DNA of 64,000 nucleotides, taken from NCBI GenBank assembly GCA_036936605.1, contig JAUPFV010000005.1, forward strand, positions 54,890,742-54,954,741, in the 5' to 3' direction. Positions within the stretch are counted from its first letter, which is position 1. Each line of letters starts with the position of its first letter. The DNA comes from Limnanthes douglasii subsp. nivea. Its lineage: Eukaryota > Streptophyta > Magnoliopsida > Brassicales > Limnanthaceae. Below are positions 56,956 through 64,000 of this stretch, in pieces. The translations under genes and the position numbers were made by a program. The notes under the pieces were generated by a model that ran no database searches, was not told where the DNA came from, and saw only the letters and a program-made list of their open reading frames with translations.

Positions 56956-59000
56956 GTCTTAACATCCATTGAATTTAGGTTTTAATCAGAATGAGAAACA
57001 AGATACATGATTGTCCAACGTGGATTCTTTGATGAAACTAGAGAAAATGTCTCAGAATATTCATTCATTTCCACATTAATTGTACTATGTTTCCGGAAGC
57101 ATCATATTTGGTTTTAAACAACCATTTGCAATCAAGTGCTTTATTCCCTTAATGTAAGGTGGAAATATCTCATACTGAATTTTTCTTGCATCAATATATA
57201 TGCTCCTTATATATTGCTTCAATGCATAATTTAAAGATTGAACTCTTCATAACAAGTTAAAATATGATTAAATCCTCTTTCATAATGTATGAAGTATCAT
57301 CACGTATATTAAGTAATGCCATATAATTTGAAGGTATGCCACTTGTTCTCTCTCTAGTGGATCCATGCAACGTATGCTTATTATGTTGCTCAATTTCTTA
57401 AAGTTGCTGAATTTTCTCATTAGGAACAATATGTGAAAGTACAACATCAGTCAGATGAACTGAATTCCATGATATATTGTTGATGATCGGTATGCTAACT
57501 ATACTCGGACCAATAATGTAAAAGAGTGACATTGTTATATGAAGTATCCCCCAAATTTGCATGCTAAAAAAATGTATGTCTTGTCTCAAATATTGAACAC
57601 TTAATTTAAGAATATAATTTGTAACCCATTGAGTGATCATGATAGCCTATAAAATGACAACTAACTGTTTTGGATTATAATGTTTTTTCGCTAGGCCTGT
57701 AAGGCTTTGCTTTAGCTGGATATCCCCATACATAAAAGTGTATGAAATTGAGCATTCAAAATTTGAAATTTTTATATGGTGTTTCAGTTGTTGCTCAGAT
57801 AGGTGACCTGTTCAGGATATGAGCTACACATTTAAAATTTTCCCTCTATAGTGAAATGGATAGTGATGTATGAGCTATCATGCTCCTAACTATTTCCATT
57901 AATATGTGATTTCATCATTTAAGTACACCCTTCATAGAGGGTGAACCTGGTGGAGGGACAATTCCTCACCTAGTAGATAGAGAGCGAATAGACCATGGCG
58001 TTGTTTCCTGGATCCATCATACCTTCTATAGTATTCACCGCCGTGGTCAGATCTGACAATGCGCTTGCCACATTTTAATTTAACTTTGGCCTTAAAGGAT
58101 TTGAACGAGTCTATGGATTAAGATATTTTATGAAGAAAATAAAGATATTTTTATCATGAAAAGTTGGCTATTGTGATATGAATTATCTTTGGCCATTCTA
58201 TGATGTTCAAGGGAATAAACCAAAGATATATGTATAGATTAAATCCAAGACATATTTAGCATGAGAGGCTTCAAAAACCCTTTGTTTGCATGTTTCCCAT
58301 TGATACACCATACATATTTATCATAATTGGTGTAGTCAAAGGGACTTAAAAGACCTTCAATAATAAGCTTGTCAATCCTTTTTCAAGAGATATGACTTAA
58401 ACGCCTATGACATAGAGAATCTGAATTTTCAGAAACAAATTTATGTGTTAGATTCATTGTAGTTAGATAATTAATAATATTACTTAATTTATATAAAATT
58501 TTAACACAATCAAATACGCTTGTACCAACCAATCTATTGTAAAAAAAGATTCCAACTTCTTTATTACCGAATGAACAACCGTATCTTCTTTTGTCCAACA
58601 AAAAAAAGTAGTAAATTCCTTCTAAAAAGGGAACAAACAAAATATCCTCTAAAATTAAGTTGTCTTATGAAATTAGAACCAAAGAGAGGTCACCTTTGTT
58701 ATCCATCCATGACTTCCACATAGGACAATCTATCTTCTAATGATTCAAAATCTATGAAAACATGCGATAATTTTGCGTTTATCCTTTCTCTTCTTGTGGT
58801 TACCTTTTTCTTTTTTAGATCTTGAAGTTGAAGTTTATGAAACTGAATATAAAGAATGTTTAGTATTGTTATGAGAACCATTTTTATTGATATGGGCCAT
58901 ATTCTTTGCTCCCTTGAGCATTTTTCCTCTTCATGCATAAGATTTGAAATGAGAGTGTTCGTGCCCCACTTCTTTTAAATTTAATTATAAGTCGTCTTTA
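56956..59000 (-). pseudogene. pol: Copia B, 5' half: gag end, integrase and start of reverse transcriptase, minus strand
   Basis: Read right to left: a Lys-rich stretch (LKKKKVTTRRERINAKLSHV at 58830-58770), then GIYYFFLLDKRRYGCSFGNK and SENSDSLCHRRLSHIS (58640-58383), the GAG-pre-integrase zinc-binding part. GLLSPFDYTNY follows near 58350. From about 57740 come VWGYPAKAKPYRPSEKTL and SCHFIGYHDHSMGYKLY, the integrase C-terminal signature. The part next to the gypsy insertion ends LNSMDVKT, the start of the MDVKTAFLNG motif. It continues on the far side of the gypsy element at 46932. Stops are numerous; the integrase core between about 58300 and 57800 is badly decayed. Confidence 0.82.
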
Positions 59001-61815
59001 AGACATTGAATCGTAAGTGGAGTTACATGAAAATAAAAGAAATTAAAACAATTTATTAGAGTTCAACGTTTTATTACCTTCAATTTTTCATGAATATCAT
59101 CCATTTAAATAAATATACTCTTGGCATTTTCTGTTACCTCTATACTTCAAGTGGATTTTGTTTCCTCTCTAAGCGAATGGTCAATGTCATTAAGAACTCT
59201 TTCCCTTTTCCATTTTTTAAACTTGACCTCAAAATAGTATTGAGACCTGAATACCGGTTTCTTACTTAAGAGTCATTCACTAAAAAATTAAAAAACAAAA
59301 ACACTAAATTAATGATATAATATCTAAAAGAATACATAAATTAGTTAAACACATAATAATAAATTTGATTAGGCTAATTATGTTTAAATACATTCATATG
59401 TACGGACTCACCATTATCATTATCGGAGATGGTGGGCACCAACGCGTTATACACCACATTACGAGACTAATATTTTAAGAAAAACAGTTTTGGTTCAATG
59501 TCGTATATAAAAACAACCAAGCTATACTAGTGCGGGGCTGATACTTGAATATTTCATAGTATACTAAATCAAATATTCAACACTGAAAACCCGTAATGCA
59601 TGAGTATGGTGCGTGTAAACACAATAACTAGTCCATGCAACGAGTTTCTCACCATTAGAAAAAATATGAGGTATCCTTCAGTGGGGACTATCTACACACT
59701 CAAGCTATGACACCCAAAACCCTTTCCTATATGACTTGTTTGAAAAAGCTCACGCAAGTGAGATACTAGGTCTACCAATGTGGTTCAAAGGAATGGTCGT
59801 CTAAAATTTTCTAACTCTCAGTTATACAGATATAAAAATATGTCTTCTTCTTTGTTATTTGTGGAGACATCTTTCTTAATTCAATTATATCCAATGTTTA
59901 CGAGAATAGATGTTAATAATTTTTTATGGTAGTGCTTCATTTTTATTATCCATAATACTTTTTTTTGTTCAAATTGATCTTTATTTTCTACTTTTGACTC
60001 CTAGAATAATCATCACCTTTCTGGATGTAAATTAAACATGTTTTCAAAGAATATAAAAATTGATTTTTAAACGCCATAACTTTTTATTATTTTAGTTATG
60101 ACATCTCAATTCTTTCGTGCAACATAACCCGTATCTTTTATTTTTAAAGGATATTTTAAGATATGATAGAATAATGTATCTCCTGAAGAATTTATGTTCA
60201 TGTCTTACATTTTTGCATTCATCACTGTAATACATTGAGAAATCATGATCTCTAGAAAATTATACAAATTTAAATTAGCATTATATTTATCTGTATTACA
60301 TATACATAAATATGTTAAATTTATAGGTACTTGCGGAAATAATACAAAACATTTTTCAAAAAAGTAAAATCAAATGTCAAAACATCAAAAATACAAATAC
60401 AAACAGCTACTGTTAATTACTTGCGTAAATAAAAGTAAACCACTCGAAAATAAGAGTAAACCACTTGTGTAATGCATCTATATAACACTTAAAAAAACAA
60501 AACAAATAAACAAAAGCACGTGCAATTACTATCATTTACTTGCAGAAATAAGAATAAATCACTTGTGAAAAAAAAGTAAACACAAACTCATGCAGCTACT
60601 AGGCACTGCATGTTATTAATTTTGAAAACCAATTGATGAAAACTGGAACAAGGAAAATTAAAGTAAGATATTTGTGAATAACATATAACTTCTTATTTTC
60701 AATATTTGATGAAACTTAAATTAGTGAAAATTTTTTGAAAAAAAAGATATGGAAGAGAGATAACTTTGGAAACTGGAAAGATAGATAGTTGGTTTTCAGA
60801 GTGGAAGAAGAAAAATTGAAAAGTCTTGGTTTTAATTTTTACAATAGATGAGTATTTTATGATTTTTTTTGCATGTCTTTATCGGTATTTTAGATATTCT
60901 AGGTTGTTATCTCTAAATAGAAACATATTGTGATCTCTATCAGTAACTTACCCAAGTTTTCATTTGTTATCTTTTTAATTTAAAAGTTGTAAAAAAGAAT
61001 TTTCTTTCGTTAGTGTTCTATAATAGGTCTCAAAGTCCAAATCCAACCATCTTTTAAATCATAAGCTAAAAATAAGTATATGTAAAGAGACCTAGAGTTG
61101 TAATTAGTATATGTTTGATTATTGAATAAATTATTATTTTTTCCCTTCATATATGATAGTATATATAAGAACTAAATTGTTTATTGATTTTATTCATGTA
61201 ATAAAACTAGTTGAATATTTGTTTTTTTTCTGACTTTGAGTGCATACATTAATTTTATTGTTTAGTATATTTTACGAGGTGATATTATTGTATGTGTAGT
61301 TCAAAACATAACCAAAGATAATATCCATTGTTGAGATAAAAAACACACATCACTTATAGAATGTGAAATATGCGTGTTGGTACTAAGTAGATCTGTTTTC
61401 TTTTTTTTAATAATTTTTTTTAATATCTATTTAGGTCTAGGTATTCTCGTGTGAGAATTAGAATTGATTAATTAGTTATACGGACTATGTTGTACTTTGG
61501 TTTTCTTAAGATTGCTAAGCAGTATGTATATGTGTATATTATACTTTCATGTTGTGTTTATATGTTGAATTTAATATTGTGTTAAGTGTTAAAGTTATAT
61601 ATAGTTGTTCGATTAAATTTTTTCTAAATATTTGGAAATTGAATTGTTTGGATTGCATCTAGTTCTTGATTACTTTTGTAACCCTTGATTTGATTAAGGG
61701 TTGCAGTTAGCTTGTATGTATCATATAATTATTTATTGCCTCTGGGACCTTCATATCTTAATTATGTCGTGGAAATTTGACATACATAAATTTAATAGTA
61801 CTAGAGCATTTTTCA
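59001..61815. other. AT-rich region without a recognised gene
   Basis: A patch of more balanced composition at 59400-59820, with AAAACAGTTTTGGTTCAATG and CTCACGCAAGTGAGATACTA, could be the LTR or leader of copia B. No second copy was found to prove it. The rest shows no gene. Confidence 0.35.
60325..60600. repeat. Second cluster of ACTTGCGnAAATAA repeats
   Basis: ACTTGCGGAAATAA (60329), ACTTGCGTAAATAA (60419) and ACTTGCAGAAATAA (60537) are each accompanied by AAACCACT(C/T)G or AAATCACTTG. It is the pattern described at 10.2-11.2 kb, about 49 kb away. Confidence 0.6.
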
Positions 61816-64000
61816 GATGGCCGATAAAAACAAACTTGTTCTATCTCAATAGAAAGTTCTGAAAATGTTCAAGAGGATCTCAAATTTCTAGAAAAACTTT
61901 ACATGTTGAGCAGAAATTTAAATTTTCCAAACATTTTATGTGTTCTTATTTTAAAAATTTCTCATAACGACTTAAGATAAATAATTTATTTGAAATTTTT
62001 TGGAAGAAACTTGAAAATTTTATTTAAAAAAGTCTCTTACAAACAATTTTTGAAAGACATAATTTTTCGTTTTAAAAATAAATCCTAGTATGAGTTTAAC
62101 TCAAAACCTAGATAATTCTAACAAGTTAACTATAAAATTAGCTTACTCTAGTAGAAATAAAAAAATTAAGTATCATAATTTTGCTTAATTCCCTCTTGAT
62201 TGTTTTAAAATGTTAAGCTTGTAATTAAATATGGTAGAAAAGAATTAACTTTAGAAGATTGTATAATATCCCTTAGATATAATGATACATATCATAGGAA
62301 TGAGAAACAAAATTGTGAATATATGTATGAAAAAACAATCCCTTAGATCTAATGATAATGTTAATGAAACTTGACCAAATTAAACATAGAAACCGTTTTC
62401 GTTGTGGTAAGGAGGGTCATATGAGAATAATTAGTTTTTTATATGAAAGCTACTAAGAAATATATAGGTGAAAGAATGCTAAGTGAATTAACTAAACATA
62501 ATATGTTAGGAATTTTTTTAACTAATTTTTTTGTTAGAAATTATATTTTCGAAAAACAAAGTAAGTTACTTTTCAAACGAGTTTTCATAAATCAAAACAT
62601 ATTCAGAATACATATTTAATGAAAACTAAGGATCAAAGCTTTGAAAAATTAAAATTTGGAGAATAATGTTTGAAAACTAAACTTACAAAAAAAGTTGAAT
62701 TTTAAGAACTAATAATGGTTTAATTTTTTTAATTCAGATTTGGATAATTTCTGTTAAAATAAAGGAATTGTTAGACATAGGACTACAAGGTATACCCATT
62801 GGAAAATCGGGGTAACCGAAAGAATGATTACTACATTAAATAAGATTAGATCTACGTTTACAATTTCTTACTAAACAAAAAGTTTGAGAGAAGTTACAAC
62901 TACATCAATTTACCTAATAAACCTTCTATGAAAATAAACATTATAACACCTAAATAAATATGGAATGAGAACCACTTTCTCTAAGATATTAAGAGTATTT
63001 AAATGTTAAGTTTGTATTCATAAATCAGAATCTAAGTTAGATCCCAAATCATAAAAATATGTTTTCTAAGCTTACCCGAATGTGATAAAAGGCTATAAGG
63101 TGTGGCTAAAATAGTTTGTAGGTTTTAAGGTCACTATAACTAGATATTATGTCTTTAATGAATCTAATTTTCATTGCTTAGAATCTAAGAATAAAGAAAA
63201 TAAAAAAGTTGTAAGGAAACAAACTCAGGTGGAAAGATATATAATTTAATATGAAATCCCGAATGCCCATCAGATTGAGATAACATAAGATAATATTCTT
63301 GAACCAGATTTGATATTTTTGGAAGACTGGTTTATCCAGGAAGAAGACAAGGACTTAGAATCCTACCAGTTCGTTAGGAATAGAGAAAAGAGAGTGATAC
63401 ATCCTAACTTGAAGTAGGTTAAGGATTACTTGAGTTTTTTCATATACACAGCTTTAGAAGATATTAACTCCAGCGAGACTAGGTGTCGAAGAGACTATAA
63501 TATATTATGGTATACTCGGATGGATATGGGCTATAAAGAAGAAGACGTATTCTCTTCATAAAAACCACACTTGGACCCTAGTTTAACAACCTATAGAAAT
63601 AAAAATTATAGCTTCAAAATGACCTTTTAATATTAAATAAGGTTTGAACCAGAATGATGCTCCTAGCTTTAAAGTTATGTCAGTGGCCAAATGCTTCACC
63701 CAATAAGAAGATGTAGATTATAATAAGATTTTATCTCTCAGAGTTAAGTACAAAAAATTATGATATCAATTTCACCCAAAGTTTCTCCTAACGCTTCTTT
63801 CATGAAGTGTTAGGAGAAACAATCTATATGGATCAACCCTGAGTTTTTTGTTTAGAATGTAGAAACCTTGTATGTTTTCTACATAAATATATGTATGACC
63901 TAAAACAACCTCCTAGTCAATGGTATAAAAGGTTTGATACATTTATTTTAGGAATATGTTTTACTAAAAACCAATATGATTCTTGTTTCTACCGTAATCA
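61816..64000 (+). mobile_element. Third Ty1/copia element (copia C), degraded, runs off the window
   Basis: A possible gag start MADKNKLVLSQ at 61818 and a zinc knuckle FRCGKEGHMR at about 62395-62425 begin it. Integrase traces follow near 62780-62830 (the counterpart of QQNGVTERM) and GFKVTITRYYVFNESNFHC near 63120-63180. Then come VRNREKRVIHPNLK (63375-63415) and reverse transcriptase: VAKCFTQ, a stop, EDVDYNKILSLRVKYKKL (63690-63760) and VLGETIYMDQP with DLKQPPSQWYKRFDTFILGI (63806-63950). The part between RVKYKKL and VLGETIYM, which should hold LDVKTAFLHG, is deleted. It is full of stops. Confidence 0.8.
63781..63820. other. 40-bp hairpin at the deletion point of copia C
   Basis: GTTTCTCCTAAC (63781-63792) and its exact complement GTTAGGAGAAAC (63809-63820) enclose a further CTTC/GAAG pair and a 6-nt loop. 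It lies where the reverse transcriptase motif is missing. Confidence 0.7.

Noticed and set aside
59400..59820. Possible 5' LTR of copia B
   Set aside because: Composition and position fit, but no second copy was found on the other side, so the boundary cannot be supported.

Overview
The window is nuclear DNA of a flowering plant, probably a eudicot. It is AT-rich and intron-bearing, it holds two ordinary plant genes with canonical GT-AG introns, and most of the rest is plant transposons in various states of decay. No rRNA, tRNA, CRISPR, operon or phage feature was seen.

Layout: (1) 1-335 is a GC-rich end that looks like a hAT-type element. (2) 608-4228 (+) is an intact 7-exon gene for a 641-aa transmembrane 9 superfamily (TMN/EMP70) protein. 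It converges with a small single-membrane-segment protein gene at 4490-4792 (-). (3) 5.5-10.2 kb is a decayed Ty1/copia element. (4) 11.5-15.3 kb is a decayed LINE with a deleted reverse transcriptase core. (5) 16.8-26.9 kb is a plant-mobile-domain (PMD) pseudogene tail to tail with a MULE transposase pseudogene. The MULE is split by a 6.6-kb PIF/Harbinger element (19314-25899) with a TAA target duplication. (6) 28.0-28.9 kb is a degenerate minisatellite, and 29.8-30.4 kb is a complete 629-bp non-autonomous hAT element with an 8-bp target duplication. (7) 32.5-33.8 kb is a second MULE transposase remnant. (8) 38194-40623 (+) is an intact 4-exon folate-biopterin transporter gene (500 aa). (9) 41.0-45.3 kb is a second LINE. 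(10) About 45.5-59.0 kb is a copia element on the minus strand, interrupted by a 10,023-bp Tat-type Ty3/gypsy element (46933-56955) with two LTRs and a GTCTT target duplication. (11) 61.8 kb to the window end is a third, degraded copia element on the plus strand.

The two host genes work independently: TMN in Golgi/endosomal membrane traffic, the transporter in folate/pterin movement across a membrane. The rest is an archive of nested insertions. Two nests can be resolved to the base, because joining the flanks across one copy of the target duplication restores an open reading frame. One is Harbinger inside MULE; the other is gypsy inside the copia reverse transcriptase.

The most unusual structures are in the Harbinger element. 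Its divergent transposase and Myb-like genes are separated by three copies of a 249-bp higher-order repeat, each made of three ~83-bp subunits, with a TATAAATA box facing outward at either side. It also carries an extra pair of related ORFs near clusters of E2F-type GGCGGGAA sites. The gypsy element has a long antisense coding region with a plausible 74-nt intron, apparently less damaged than the element's own gag-pol.
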